NCBI RefSeq assembly: GCF_023283895.1 | Contig: NZ_JAKILB010000001.1 | Span: 372,001 to 436,000, forward strand | From: Shewanella pneumatophori | GTDB lineage: Bacteria > Pseudomonadota > Gammaproteobacteria > Enterobacterales > Shewanellaceae | Direction of reading: 5' to 3' | DNA length: 64,000 nt | Part shown: positions 36,649 through 47,012 of the stretch, piece by piece | Layout: each line of letters opens with the position of its first letter | Position numbering within the stretch: position 1 is the stretch's first letter | The notes under the pieces: generated by a model | Seen by the model: only the letters and a program-made list of their open reading frames with translations | Databases searched by the model: none | Told to the model about the DNA's origin: nothing | Translations under genes and position numbers: made by a program

Positions 36649-37851
36649 TTAATCCTTCTCTTCCATTGCTAACTGAGTAGCTTGAGGATCGTCTGACTCA
36701 TCATCGAGTGTTGGATCTTGTGGCAGGGCAAGTTGCATGCCTTCAATGGGATAATCAAGCGCAGAGGTAATGACATTTACACCAGCATCAAGTCCGGCTG
36801 ATACAATCACCTTAGAACCGATTTGGCGCACTATAGTAATGTCCTTATACCTAAGCTTGCCTTCATCATCTAATGTCGCCACTTGATTGTTAATCACCAA
36901 GTGTCTCGGGATCTCGGCGACTTGACCAGCATGACTACCGTCAATACTCGCTGTAACATAGGTGCCGTAACGCAGTTCATTGCTAAAATCATTCGCTGTT
37001 GAGTTGAGTCCGTAAGGGTCAATCACCTCTGCCACTAGATACGTCATACGGCTGCGGTTATCAATTACACCTTCACTTCTTACAATTGTCGCAGGCCATT
37101 CTTGCGATTGACCCGCGAACTCGCCAGTGAGCATAACCTCAGCGCCTTTGCCTTTATTGTCTAAAAATTGCAGCTCTTTATCGGCGATAGGCAAACGGAT
37201 CTCAGCGTGATCAGTGCTTAATACTTTACCAAGTGGGGTACCCATGCTGACATAAGAACCTAGACCAATGTGACGCGCTTCAATTAACGCATCATATGGC
37301 GCTTTAATAATGGTTCGCTCTAAATTGCGATTAGCACGCTTTAGGCCGGCTTCAGAGGAGTTTAGTTTGGCAACTTCTTGAGCAAGTTGTGGTTTACGTA
37401 AACTAAGTTCTGTTGGTACACCATTTTCTATGCGTTTCCACTCTTCTTCGGCGACCTTACCAAAGGCTTTTTCCTGTACAAGTGTCGCGCGCGCAGACGC
37501 CATGTTAGCTTTGGCGTCTATTAAGGCGGCTTCATAATCACTTGGATCAATTTTCGCTAACACATCACCTTTTTTGACAAATCCACCTTTAACAAAGGCT
37601 TCTGATAAATAAACAATTTCACCATTTACCTGTGAGACAAGTTCTGTTTCATATTTGGCGCTGACTACACCGTATGAGCTTACTGCAAAGCTCATTGGCT
37701 TAATTTCTACTGCTTGAACGGACACCAGAGGAGTTGTATCTAATTCCTCTTTTTCCTCTGGTGGTTTCTTTAATGCTGACATGCCAATAAACCCTGTTAC
37801 GCCTGCTGCGATAACAACGATAGGTAAAATGATCTGTTTTTTTGTAGCCAC
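36649..37851 (-). CDS. RND efflux periplasmic adaptor (membrane fusion protein)
   Basis: 400 residues from GTG 37851; AGAGGA lies seven bases before it, while the longer frame to 37923 adds 24 non-conserved residues. An N-terminal membrane anchor (IILPIVVIAAGVTGFIGM) is followed by a lipoyl/barrel-sandwich part (VNGEIVYLSEAFVKGGFVKKGDVLAKID), a coiled-coil hairpin (about 105-170) and a beta-barrel domain. It joins the RND subunit to an outer-membrane channel. First gene of a two-gene operon. Confidence 0.92.
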   Translation of the reverse strand: MATKKQIILPIVVIAAGVTGFIGMSALKKPPEEKEELDTTPLVSVQAVEIKPMSFAVSSYGVVSAKYETELVSQVNGEIVYLSEAFVKGGFVKKGDVLAKIDPSDYEAALIDAKANMASARATLVQEKAFGKVAEEEWKRIENGVPTELSLRKPQLAQEVAKLNSSEAGLKRANRNLERTIIKAPYDALIEARHIGLGSYVSMGTPLGKVLSTDHAEIRLPIADKELQFLDNKGKGAEVMLTGEFAGQSQEWPATIVRSEGVIDNRSRMTYLVAEVIDPYGLNSTANDFSNELRYGTYVTASIDGSHAGQVAEIPRHLVINNQVATLDDEGKLRYKDITIVRQIGSKVIVSAGLDAGVNVITSALDYPIEGMQLALPQDPTLDDESDDPQATQLAMEEKD

Positions 37852-38466
37852 AAACACGTCCTCTTGTTGAAGCACTCCACTCGATACACAATCTTTACTT
37901 CTTGCTAAAGAATATCTGAGCAAATCTAATTTTTAATTTTGATTGTATGTTAATTGAATTGATGAATTGTGACAGGTTGATTATGTAAACGTGTGTGACG
38001 AAATTTGACGCTTAATCAGAGAAAAGTTGTCGCGCTAATTTGAACTGGAATAAAAATGGAAAATGAATTATCACCTATGCCACTGTAAAATATAGATTAT
38101 ATTTTGTCATGATTACTCTTTCTTTAGCTTACCTATTTGGGTTTTACTTAAAATAAATTTTACATTTATGTAAAGAAATAACTAGGCAATGCAGGTAAAA
38201 ATATCTACAAGACTGGCTAAAAAACCTCGAACGATCCGCCCGGTTTCGCTCTTTAGGTTATTGGTGTATGCACAGTGGTTGTTGGTTAATAACTTAAGAT
38301 GAAAGCAGATTCTAAAGTTACAGCTCGTAAAAGCGCTACAGCAAAGCCCGGAGCGAACATAAATGAGGAAGGTTAATAACTAAGGTAGTTTTGAGGGGAT
38401 CATCTTATTTTGCCAAACTCCTTTTTGGTTGATGACAACATTCGTATTAAGCCAAAGGTTTAAAAA
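37852..38466. other. Intergenic, no gene seen
   Basis: About 610 bases upstream of the efflux operon. It contains a direct repeat GGTTAATAACT (38284-38294 and 38371-38381) but no reliable palindromic operator or open frame. Confidence 0.45.
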
Positions 38467-38492
38467 CAAAAAAGCCCCGAAAGGGGCTTTTG
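38467..38492 (-). terminator. Terminator of the SEC-C gene
   Basis: AAAAAAGCCCC-GAAA-GGGGCTTTT; works in both directions. Confidence 0.9.
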
Positions 38493-38518
38493 TCAGTGCA
38501 ATTAGCAGAAAGGTTAAT

Positions 38519-38854
38519 TTAACCGCAGCACTTTTTATATTTTTTACCGCTACCACAAACACAAGGTTCGTTACGGTTAGGCGTTTTTTCAAAACGAGTT
38601 GTTTGTGGTTTATTAAGTAAACCCTCTAAAAGCACGATATCTTCAGCTTGCTCTGCATCAACTGTAATCACGCCCACCAGCTGATTATCAGCTAATAGTT
38701 GATTAACTTCTGCTTCTCTTTCAGCTGTTTGAACAAGCAGCTGCAGTGGGTTTTCTGCGGTACCTACTTTTACTTCACGTTTTGTATTGTAACCATAGCT
38801 TTCGTGCTTAGGCTTTGGCGTTTTACGGCCTTTAAAAAAGAATTTGTCAGACAT
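38519..38854 (-). CDS. SEC-C metal-binding motif protein (PBPRA1643 family)
   Basis: 111 residues. The C-terminus [17 protein letters not shown] is a SEC-C zinc-binding motif (C-x-C-x8-C-C). The N-terminal [19 protein letters not shown] is typical of a small conserved family in marine gammaproteobacteria that I recall as PBPRA1643. The middle ([19 protein letters not shown]) may be a small ligand-binding fold. Function unknown; it stands alone with its own terminator. Confidence 0.85.
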   Translation of the reverse strand: MSDKFFFKGRKTPKPKHESYGYNTKREVKVGTAENPLQLLVQTAEREAEVNQLLADNQLVGVITVDAEQAEDIVLLEGLLNKPQTTRFEKTPNRNEPCVCGSGKKYKKCCG

Positions 38855-39227
38855 CGCTATGGTGCTCAGTGTTTATAAAGATAAATTTAGGCAAGCTTAT
38901 ACTATAAAAATCCATAAAGTGGTACTGAAGTCGCTATTTAACCCGTCTTTTCAGCGCTAATTTAGTCATTTTGTGATTTATCCTAATCCAATTCCCAGTT
39001 GCTGGTGGACATACTGCCGTTAATCATCCAACAAGGCCTGCGCTCAGTTTAGGTATAAATATTGAGTCTAGTTATACACTTTGGCGGGTTTAAACTAGAT
39101 AAAACGCTGCCAGTTTTGCCTAAATACACTAAATTTCTCGCTTTAGTGCGCTATCTTAGACGTTTTGGTATTTCCGCATCCGCGAAAACTTTGTTAAAAT
39201 CGGCGCAAATTAAAGGAGAGCTTTACT
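38855..39227. other. Intergenic between SEC-C gene and ppaC
   Basis: Divergent promoter region. AAAGGAGAG lies just before the ppaC ATG. No gene is seen. Confidence 0.5.
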
Positions 39228-40148
39228 ATGCCAGTTTATGTTGTGGGCCACAAAATCCCAGATTCAGATTCAATTTGTGGTGCTATCGCACTTGCACACC
39301 TAAAAAACCAAATCGGTGAAGAGTCAGTTGCGACGCGTTTAGGTGACATTTCACCAGAAACAGCTTTCATTCTAGAAAAGTTTGGTTTTGACGCACCTGA
39401 GCTTAAGCTTAGCTACGCTGGCGAAGAAGTGTATATCGTTGACCATTCTGAGCTGACCCAAGCGCCAGACGATATTGCAGAAGCAACAATCGTAGGTATC
39501 GTTGATCACCACAAACTGGGCGATCTAACGACCTCTACACCATTAGAGTGCTGGATCCGTCCAGTAGGTTGTAGTAACACTGTTATCAAAATGATGTACG
39601 ACTTCTACAACGTTGAAATTCCAAAAAATATCGCTGGCATCATGCTATGCGCTATTTTAAGTGACACGGTTATTTTCAAGTCGCCAACATGCACAACAGC
39701 AGACATTAAGTGTGTTGAAGCATTAGCAGAAATTGCTGGCATTGAAGACTTCAAAGCTTTAGGCATGGATATGTTTAAAGTTAAGTCAGCTGTAGAAGGT
39801 ACACCAGCGCGCGATCTTGTGATGCGTGACTTTAAAGACTTCAACATGAACGGTAACCTAGTCGGTATCGGTCAGCTAGAGGTTATCGACCTTTCAGTAT
39901 TTGACGATATTAAAGCTGAACTTGAAGCGGATATCGCTGCACTTAAAGCTGAAGGTAACCGTCACAGCGTACTATTGTTACTGACTGACATTATGAAAGA
40001 AGGTTCTGAAATGCTAATCGTCAGTGACGACCTAGCTAAGATTGAATCAGCTTACAACTGCAAGTCTGAAAACAACAAAGTATGGTTAGATGGTGTACTA
40101 AGCCGTAAGAAGCAAGTTGTACCACCACTACAAGACGTTTTCGCTTAA
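39228..40148 (+). CDS. ppaC: Manganese-dependent inorganic pyrophosphatase
   Basis: 306 residues, family II pyrophosphatase of the DHH superfamily. It hydrolyses pyrophosphate to phosphate in the cytoplasm. Metal-binding motifs are GHKIPDSDSICGA, VDHSE, and VDHHKLGD (the DHH signature), with a C-terminal DHHA2 domain ending SRKKQVVPP. AAAGGAGAG precedes the ATG. A terminator follows. No CBS domains are inserted, so it is not of the regulated type. Confidence 0.97.
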   Translation: MPVYVVGHKIPDSDSICGAIALAHLKNQIGEESVATRLGDISPETAFILEKFGFDAPELKLSYAGEEVYIVDHSELTQAPDDIAEATIVGIVDHHKLGDLTTSTPLECWIRPVGCSNTVIKMMYDFYNVEIPKNIAGIMLCAILSDTVIFKSPTCTTADIKCVEALAEIAGIEDFKALGMDMFKVKSAVEGTPARDLVMRDFKDFNMNGNLVGIGQLEVIDLSVFDDIKAELEADIAALKAEGNRHSVLLLLTDIMKEGSEMLIVSDDLAKIESAYNCKSENNKVWLDGVLSRKKQVVPPLQDVFA

Positions 40149-40178
40149 CTTTAACTGTAAGCAAATCGAATATTTTAA

Positions 40179-40207
40179 AAGGCCGAACATTATGTTCGGC
40201 CTTTTTG
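40179..40207 (+). terminator. Terminator of ppaC
   Basis: AGGCCGAACAT-TATGTTCGGCCTTTTTG. Confidence 0.9.
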
Positions 40208-40234
40208 TTTTCGTTACTCCCAATACCAAGCTAA

Positions 40235-42622
40235 TTAATCTTTGCCGTCACTCTTACGTAAACCGTTTAGCCTCGCCTGAGCTAAGCCTAAAATACTGTT
40301 TTTAGGGTATTCCTCTTTAGCATTTAGGCTGCCGACCTTGAGATCTGTCAACAACTCAATGGCTTGATCCACATGGCTAATCGCCCAAATGTGGAATTTT
40401 CCTTTGTCTACAGCATCGACAATGTCTTTTCGTAGCATAAGATTATGCACATTTGATTGCGGAATAATCACACCTTGGCTGTCTTTACGCCCGCGGATCT
40501 TACAAACATCAAAGAAGCCTTCGATTTTTTCGTTAACACCACCAATAGGCTGAGCTTCACCAAACTGGTTCATTGAGCCAGTAATCGCAATATCCTGTCT
40601 TAATCCTACACCGGCAAAAGATGACAACATGGCACAAAGCTCAGCCATAGTGGCGCTGTCACCATCAACCCCGCCGTAAGATTGCTCAAAGGTGAGGTGG
40701 GTCGATAACGGGATCTTATCGGTTTTACCCAAAATCGAAGCGATATACGCGGTTAAAATCATCACACCCTTAGAGTGAATACTGCCGCTCAGCTCGACAT
40801 TTCGTTCGATATCAAACACTCGGCCTTCACCAAACGCGGTAGTGGCGGTGATCCGACTTGGCGCACCAAACTGATAATCTGTGGTCGACATCACTGATAA
40901 CGCGTTAACTTGGCCAACGGTTAAACCTGAAGTGGTGATCAACGTTGTGCCATTAACAAAGCTTTGCATAAAGTCATCTTTAGCGCGGCAAATACGTTTC
41001 TCTTTATTGGCGAGCGCTTGCTCTACGTGACTGACTCGGATCATGTTGGCATTCACTGAACGCGCACAATAATTGGCTTCACGTAGCAAATTAGCAATAT
41101 CAACCGAATGCAATGAGAGCATGTTTTGATCGTCAGCCTGACGCGAACTAAATTCAATTACCCGAGCTATTGCCTTTTTATCGCAATGCAGCATCTTGTT
41201 GCTGTGCACAATACTTGAGATAAACTGGGCATATTGCACTTCAGATTTATCTGTTCTAGGCATTCTGTCTTCAAAATCCGCTGTCACTCGAAACAGCTCA
41301 GTAAACTCAGCGTCATACTGTTGTAGGAGTTTATAAGTTGCGAAATCACCAAACAAAATGATTTTTACATCAAGCGGAATAGGCTCAGGATCAAGTGAAA
41401 TGGTGCCCGACAATGTTACTTCACGTTCAAGTGAGGTGACACTTAATTTGCGAGAACGTAAAGCGCGTTTTAACCCATCCCATACGTAAGGATGCTCTAG
41501 CACTTTTACCGCATCAATCATTAATACACCGCCGTTTGCCTTATGCAGACTACCAGGACGAATTAAAGAGAAATCAGTAAATACCGTGCCTTTATAAGTG
41601 GCGTTTTCTACGTAACCAAAAATGGTGTGATAGTTAGGTGTTTCTTCAACGATAATGGGCTGCATTTGTGATGCTTGCGACACCAGCACATTAATCTGGT
41701 AACGCCTTGGCATCTTCTTACTCATAGAAGCGTAGGCAAGGGCAGCTTGCTCTTCACTTTCTTCTAGGAAGATATCCAGATTATCAAGAATGTCCTTATG
41801 CATGGCTTTGATATAAGCCTTAACATTGGGATGATCTTTATATTGATCTTTTAATGCATCGAGTACATGGGCGAGCACACCATCGGCTACTTGTTCATCA
41901 TGCTTTTGCTGCTTCTCAGCGTAATCTTCTTCCCATACGGTGATTTGGCGAACAATACCGCGCAACTGGGCTTCAAACTTAGAAATCGATTCTTGCATAT
42001 CGTCTTGCTCTTTTGCAGACAATGCTAAATAGCTTTCTTCGCTATGAGCCTCTTCACCATTTAACGCCACAAGCTCGTAATTACCTTGAGGTGAAATAGA
42101 CAAACCAACGCTATGACGCTTTGCTTCTTCTGTTAGTAACAAAAGTGCTTCTTCTTGTTTAGCTGCGAGCTGATTTTTAAGTTTATCGGCGCGGGTGTAA
42201 TACATTTCGTTATCGAACGCTAATGGCAGCGACTTAAGCAGCTTACCCATAAGTTTTTCGATATCTTTTTTAAATGTCAGTCCCATACCTGCAGGTAGCT
42301 TAAGCACCTTGGGACTACGGGTATCGTCAAAATTAACCACGTAGCACCAATCAAACAGGGTTCGGCCATTAGAGTTTGGCGCCTGTCTATTTAAATGGCG
42401 CAATACCATAGTGCGCTTACCTAGACCATTACGGCCTAATGCATAGATGTTGTAGCCTTTCTCTTTCATCGATAGGGCAAACTCGACAGCTTGCTGGGCC
42501 CGGGCTTGACCAACGATTTCATCCAGTGGTTCGAGGTGTTTGGTTGACTTACAGTCTGAAGATAATTTTTTAAGCGCAGATGCGCGGTACAGCTTGGTGC
42601 TGTTGAGAGGTTTTATTGGCAT
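40235..42622 (-). CDS. Lon-like ATP-dependent protease (LonB/YcbZ-type, S16)
   Basis: 795 residues. An N-terminal region of about 60 residues precedes a Walker A motif GRNGLGKRT. A long helical insertion (about 130-290) follows, then Walker B-like GGVLMIDAVKVLEHP and a sensor region. The C-terminal S16 protease domain has the catalytic Ser in VDGDSATMAELCA and Lys in GGVNEKIEGFF. The family (COG1067) is a Lon relative of unclear substrates; E. coli YcbZ is shorter, while Shewanella-type members have this length. Convergent with ppaC. Confidence 0.9.
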   Translation of the reverse strand: MPIKPLNSTKLYRASALKKLSSDCKSTKHLEPLDEIVGQARAQQAVEFALSMKEKGYNIYALGRNGLGKRTMVLRHLNRQAPNSNGRTLFDWCYVVNFDDTRSPKVLKLPAGMGLTFKKDIEKLMGKLLKSLPLAFDNEMYYTRADKLKNQLAAKQEEALLLLTEEAKRHSVGLSISPQGNYELVALNGEEAHSEESYLALSAKEQDDMQESISKFEAQLRGIVRQITVWEEDYAEKQQKHDEQVADGVLAHVLDALKDQYKDHPNVKAYIKAMHKDILDNLDIFLEESEEQAALAYASMSKKMPRRYQINVLVSQASQMQPIIVEETPNYHTIFGYVENATYKGTVFTDFSLIRPGSLHKANGGVLMIDAVKVLEHPYVWDGLKRALRSRKLSVTSLEREVTLSGTISLDPEPIPLDVKIILFGDFATYKLLQQYDAEFTELFRVTADFEDRMPRTDKSEVQYAQFISSIVHSNKMLHCDKKAIARVIEFSSRQADDQNMLSLHSVDIANLLREANYCARSVNANMIRVSHVEQALANKEKRICRAKDDFMQSFVNGTTLITTSGLTVGQVNALSVMSTTDYQFGAPSRITATTAFGEGRVFDIERNVELSGSIHSKGVMILTAYIASILGKTDKIPLSTHLTFEQSYGGVDGDSATMAELCAMLSSFAGVGLRQDIAITGSMNQFGEAQPIGGVNEKIEGFFDVCKIRGRKDSQGVIIPQSNVHNLMLRKDIVDAVDKGKFHIWAISHVDQAIELLTDLKVGSLNAKEEYPKNSILGLAQARLNGLRKSDGKD

Positions 42623-42880
42623 AATACATCCTCCTGATGACTGTCAATAATTTCACTCTATAACAGTTAACAGCAAGATTTCGCTATTTTTTTACCAAAA
42701 GTAGATTTTTTAAACAAATAAAGCACTTAAGCGGGTAAATATTAACCACAAAACAAAAATCCCCCAGGGGTTAGCTGTAAAAGAACAAACTGAGGAATTG
42801 ATACCTAAGCTTATAAATAGTCAAAGCCACTAGACTGTTACTGCTTATAAGTTATTTACCCTGCCTGATGAGTAAACAAA

Positions 42881-45286
42881 CTAAAGACCTTTTAGATATT
42901 GAACGCGAGTTGTATTACGAACCAAATTAGCTAAATCAACGTCATTACCATGCTCAGAACCAACTTTAGAACTGATTTGTTTATTAGTTTCTAGCAAGGT
43001 TTCTAATACACCGTGTTGCCAGTGGCTGTTTGTTTCAATCGCGCGCAGATCAAATAACACCGAATCAAACTTACCACCAAGATCGGACAAAACTTGCGGA
43101 TTATAAAAATGCTGGTTGCCATAAAGGGCGTTATGCTCGCTACGTTTTTTGTCGATAACAAAGTCAACGCCTTTAATATTGGTCAGGCTGGTCGATTTTT
43201 TACAAACAGTTAAGCATTCATCATCCATTACCGTTTTGTCACAGCCAGATGATTGTAAAAACAAGCACTGACGACTACTCATCAACATAATTGGGTGATA
43301 AATACTGTAATGTAGGCTGAAATTATGCGGCGCTTTTATCGCCTTAAGTTGCTTTTTATTAAGCTCATTTGATAAAAACGCGCCGCTACAACCCTGTTGC
43401 TGCAAGCAATATAAACTTATTGAGTTACTGGTATTCAAATAAGGCCCAGCAATCCAGCTAATATTCAATTGCTTGGCAATTACGCCAACACCACTATTGT
43501 TGGTCACAATGTGCTTAGGCTTAACTTGCCGCAATAAGCTTTGAGCTGCAATTAAATCGTTTTCCATTATAACCGCGCCAAACCACGGGGTTAACTCAGG
43601 TTCCTGCTTAAACAACCAAACCAATTTATCAAGTTGCTTCTCAATAGCATCGGGCACTAAATAATAGGCATTTATCTGCTGAGCATTGTTTGCCAATAAA
43701 GCATTTTGCTGTTTTAGCTCACGATACAAGGCAAGATCGCGGCGGTTTGCGATTAAAATCGAGAGCGATGTTGTAGCTGACGCTTGGCATGTGTTAGAAG
43801 CCTTATCAGCTTTTGTAACGACATCTGCTGAGGCTTTTTGCTTATCCAGTGCAGCGAGCTGCTGACGCACTTGTTGTAAAGTTACTGGCTCAACAGGTTC
43901 ACGACCTCTATTCAAGCCTATGGTGATCTGACGTTTCATCTCTGTTAGTTCTTTAAAAGGTACAAACAGATTGTCGCCTAAGTCATCAAAACAAAGAGGG
44001 TTTAGCTGATATTCAATGTTATTAAAGCTTTGAAAGCGTTTTGATAGTTCCTCGTGAGTTAAGCCGTATTTATCAGAAGCCATCAAGTTTGACACTGAAC
44101 ATACAGTAAACTCGCGGTACTCTGGCGCTTCAAACTGGCTATATTGTTGTTCGCTGACTTTCACCTTAATCGATAACACATACTCACTCTGTCCACTAAC
44201 CGATAGGGTGATCAGCGGTTTATCTAGGCTGAGTTTACTAATCTTGTCGCCAACGGTAGTAATAATTTGAGTCTTTTCATCATAAAGCGCTTTTTTAACG
44301 TTAGTGGCTGCGTCATCCTTAGTTAACGAAGTAATTGGCGTTAAAGACGCGATATGACTAAAGTGCTGCACCGCATTGTCACGTGGATTATCGATATACA
44401 TGTTCTTGCCAATTGCGCCATGTAGGTAGCCATTGGAAAAATCACGATTAAATACTGTGTATAGAGGAGTTTTATCTAAACTAGTCGCGAGATTTTGCTC
44501 TAAGCGGCTAATTTGTTTACGCCAAGTTTCAATAACCCGAAACACATAGTGAGACTTTTTAATTCTGCCTTCGACTTTTAATGAATCTGCGCCCGCAGCA
44601 TACAACGCATCTAAGTCTGCGAATGCAGAGTTGTCTTTTAAGTTAAGCGGATACTCAGCACCTGCGTTTGTGGTTTGGTATTGATCGCGGCAAGGCTGAC
44701 TGCAGCGGCCACGATTACCTGAGTTACCGCCATGGGCTGAACTAAAGTAGCAAAGCCCAGAGAATCCAATACAGTTTGAGCCATGCACAAACACCTCAGT
44801 TAGCATGTCGATGCTATGGGCTTTGTCTGACATCAACTTGATTTCGCTAAGACTTAGTTCGCGAGATAAATTTGCCCGCGACGCTCCAAGGTTACCTAAA
44901 AAGCTCAATTGACCTGTGTTATGGGTCGTCACCTGAGTCGATGCGTGAATATCAAGCGTCGGGTAATGGCGCTTTAAAAGATAAAACAAACCCAGATCTT
45001 GAACGATAACACCATCAATTGCCGTATTGACTAGCTGATTAAGCAATTTGAGTAGAGCGGGAAGTTCGCTTTCTAACACTATGATATTGAGCGTTAAAAA
45101 TAACTGACAGTTATGCTTGTGGGCGATTCTAAGTAAACCATGTAAGTCTTCGAAACTTAAATTCTCAGCACGGGTACGGGCATTAAAACTATTTAAGCCG
45201 CAATATACCGCGTCAGCACCAGCAACAATCGCCGCTTTAATCGACTCTATGTCACCGCCGGGCGCCAATAGTTCAAGTTTTCTCAT
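42881..45286 (-). CDS. U32 peptidase-family protein, RlhA-like
   Basis: 801 residues from ATG 45286 (MRKLELLAPGGD), which has AGGA spaced nine bases before it; a longer frame to 45355 is not needed. N-terminal U32 TIM-barrel-like domain (1-330) with LELLAPGGDIES, VIVQDLGL and the cluster GSNCIGFSGLCYFSS...NRGRCSQPCR, the cysteines that hold an iron-sulfur cluster in this family. A DUF3656-like middle and a C-terminal part with more cysteines (SSGCDKTVMDDECLTVC) follow. E. coli RlhA makes 5-hydroxycytidine at 23S C2501; this protein is longer and may act likewise. Direct protease activity is doubtful for the family. Confidence 0.8.
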   Translation of the reverse strand: MRKLELLAPGGDIESIKAAIVAGADAVYCGLNSFNARTRAENLSFEDLHGLLRIAHKHNCQLFLTLNIIVLESELPALLKLLNQLVNTAIDGVIVQDLGLFYLLKRHYPTLDIHASTQVTTHNTGQLSFLGNLGASRANLSRELSLSEIKLMSDKAHSIDMLTEVFVHGSNCIGFSGLCYFSSAHGGNSGNRGRCSQPCRDQYQTTNAGAEYPLNLKDNSAFADLDALYAAGADSLKVEGRIKKSHYVFRVIETWRKQISRLEQNLATSLDKTPLYTVFNRDFSNGYLHGAIGKNMYIDNPRDNAVQHFSHIASLTPITSLTKDDAATNVKKALYDEKTQIITTVGDKISKLSLDKPLITLSVSGQSEYVLSIKVKVSEQQYSQFEAPEYREFTVCSVSNLMASDKYGLTHEELSKRFQSFNNIEYQLNPLCFDDLGDNLFVPFKELTEMKRQITIGLNRGREPVEPVTLQQVRQQLAALDKQKASADVVTKADKASNTCQASATTSLSILIANRRDLALYRELKQQNALLANNAQQINAYYLVPDAIEKQLDKLVWLFKQEPELTPWFGAVIMENDLIAAQSLLRQVKPKHIVTNNSGVGVIAKQLNISWIAGPYLNTSNSISLYCLQQQGCSGAFLSNELNKKQLKAIKAPHNFSLHYSIYHPIMLMSSRQCLFLQSSGCDKTVMDDECLTVCKKSTSLTNIKGVDFVIDKKRSEHNALYGNQHFYNPQVLSDLGGKFDSVLFDLRAIETNSHWQHGVLETLLETNKQISSKVGSEHGNDVDLANLVRNTTRVQYLKGL

Positions 45287-45789
45287 GGTATTCCTAGTTA
45301 ATTGCTCATAAATTTTGGCGTTCATTAAGTTGCAACAACACCAAAAAATGCACAAATGTGTGAGACTTTATCAAGATAAGCCGGCCATTGTATGAGTTAG
45401 CCTGATACGGATCTATGTCAGTAAAATCTATTTTCCTAAACTATGACGCGGATCTTATCCAAATTAGTTCAACATCTGAAAAAAGAACAATAGTTTGCCA
45501 TTAGTTTATCGAATCTATCATTTGTCAGCGCTAACACAGATGTCATTGTGATTAAGCAAAAAGCTAGGGCTATCACTATCAAGAGTTGCAGATAATAGTG
45601 ATTTAAATTAGTGCTAATCACTGATTGGTTAGCATTAATACAATATATGCTGCAATTATATGCATAAGATCCTATGCATTAGTTTTTTTAAAGAGTATTA
45701 CTCTGGTTTAGTGTAAGCTAAATGTTCTTGTTCTCAAGTAATTCAGAATTAATCCGCTTTCACTCAAAGTCTACTATTAGAAGTCCACT
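45287..45789. other. Intergenic, divergent promoters
   Basis: About 500 bases. An 11-bp inverted repeat with one mismatch (ATTAGTGCTAA near 45609 and TTAGCATTAAT near 45630) is the only structure of note. Confidence 0.4.
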
Positions 45790-46842
45790 ATGCTTTACAA
45801 TCAAAATCTCGCTGAACGTTTTCCAAAAGGTAGGTTTGCAATGTGGAGCGTTTACAGCTTCACTGGCGCATCTATTTTAGCTTCAATTATTTTTTCGTTA
45901 CTGTTATTCCTATCTATTGATGACGACCCTGTCATGCAGCTTTTGTTCGGTGGCTTAGCGGTTATTTTCGAATTAGGAAAATTCTTCGCCTGGTATGAAG
46001 TGGGCGAGCGTTATGCACGTAAAAACTTCTTTGGTATGTTTTCAGCCCTTGGTTTTTATGCCGTTTTAGCAGCAATTTCTATTGGCGGTTCAATTGGTGG
46101 TATTAATAGTGCAACCAATAAAGCTCAAGAACATGTGCAGGTACAGCAAAGCAAGGTAAACGCGTTTAATATGCAAATCGCCGCTATTGATAAGCAAATT
46201 GAGCTTAATAATGTTGCTGCAGAAAAGTATATCCAAATGGAGCGTATTGCTACTGGTGTGACTCGTATTCAAAAAGAAAACAACATTTTACGGGAACAGC
46301 AACAAAAGTTAGCGATGCAACGTGATAGCGTACCTGTTGTTAGCCAAGGTTCAATTGTTGGTTTGATTGAAAGCCTAGCCCAGTCTTTAAATATCAAAGC
46401 TGAAACAGCCCAGTTAGGCCTAGTGGTATTCTTATCGATTCTATTAGACTTTTTTGCAGCTTTCTTTGTTGGTTTAATTGGCGAGGAAAACCGCTTTAGA
46501 CAGCGATTTAAAGCCCAATCACAGCAGCTTGAGCCAATCACCCTTGATGCATACCGTCGTTTACACAGTGACGATTCAGACTTTATTCCACACTTTGAGC
46601 CTAAGCAATTGCCAGAAGCAGAGCCAAAGTCAATGTATGAGCAAGTGATTGATGTGTTGGCTGAAAAGCGTGTTAACTGTACTAAACGTGCAGTCAGCCA
46701 ATATTTAAATATTACAACTGAAGAAGTTGATGAAATCTTTGCAAAAATGTTCGCTGCGGGTGTAGTGAGTAAAAAGCCAAACAATCACTATCAGTGGCAT
46801 GGTGTGCAAGCGGAAATTAACGCCGAGGCAGAACCAGCCTAA
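45790..46842 (+). CDS. Multi-pass membrane protein with C-terminal helical domain, unknown
   Basis: 350 residues. Membrane helices at about 18-42, 50-66, 80-102 and 205-230. Between them (about 110-200) is a long polar coiled coil rich in Gln (VQVQQSKVNAFNMQIAAIDKQIELN). The C-terminal part (about 285-345, MYEQVIDVLAEKRVNCTKRAV) reads like a winged-helix domain, so it may bind DNA or protein near the membrane. The arrangement of helices and a DNA-binding-like tail is unusual, but I do not recognise the family. A strong terminator follows. Confidence 0.65.
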   Translation: MLYNQNLAERFPKGRFAMWSVYSFTGASILASIIFSLLLFLSIDDDPVMQLLFGGLAVIFELGKFFAWYEVGERYARKNFFGMFSALGFYAVLAAISIGGSIGGINSATNKAQEHVQVQQSKVNAFNMQIAAIDKQIELNNVAAEKYIQMERIATGVTRIQKENNILREQQQKLAMQRDSVPVVSQGSIVGLIESLAQSLNIKAETAQLGLVVFLSILLDFFAAFFVGLIGEENRFRQRFKAQSQQLEPITLDAYRRLHSDDSDFIPHFEPKQLPEAEPKSMYEQVIDVLAEKRVNCTKRAVSQYLNITTEEVDEIFAKMFAAGVVSKKPNNHYQWHGVQAEINAEAEPA

Positions 46843-46869
46843 GTCGTTTATCACTTAGTTATCAATACC

Positions 46870-46906
46870 AAAAAGGGAAGCCGCATTAATAGGCTTCCTT
46901 TTTTTA
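46870..46906 (+). terminator. Terminator of the membrane protein gene
   Basis: GGAAGCC...GGCTTCC stem preceded by A and followed by seven T. Confidence 0.9.
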
Positions 46907-47012
46907 TGCCTCTTTGTCTTAAAAGTAAGCGCTACAGCTAAATTGATATTTGAATAAATTCACTAAAGCCCTTAGGATCTGAGCAACGTAAATATCAACA
47001 AGATCCCAGTTA

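Noticed and set aside
38284-38381. attC or recombination site from the GGTTAATAACT direct repeat
   Set aside because: Only 11 bases repeated, with no folding potential typical of attC and no recombinase gene adjacent.
39062-39319. 85-residue frame overlapping the ppaC start
   Set aside because: It begins with a TTG, reads through the ppaC promoter and start in another frame, and has no family resemblance.
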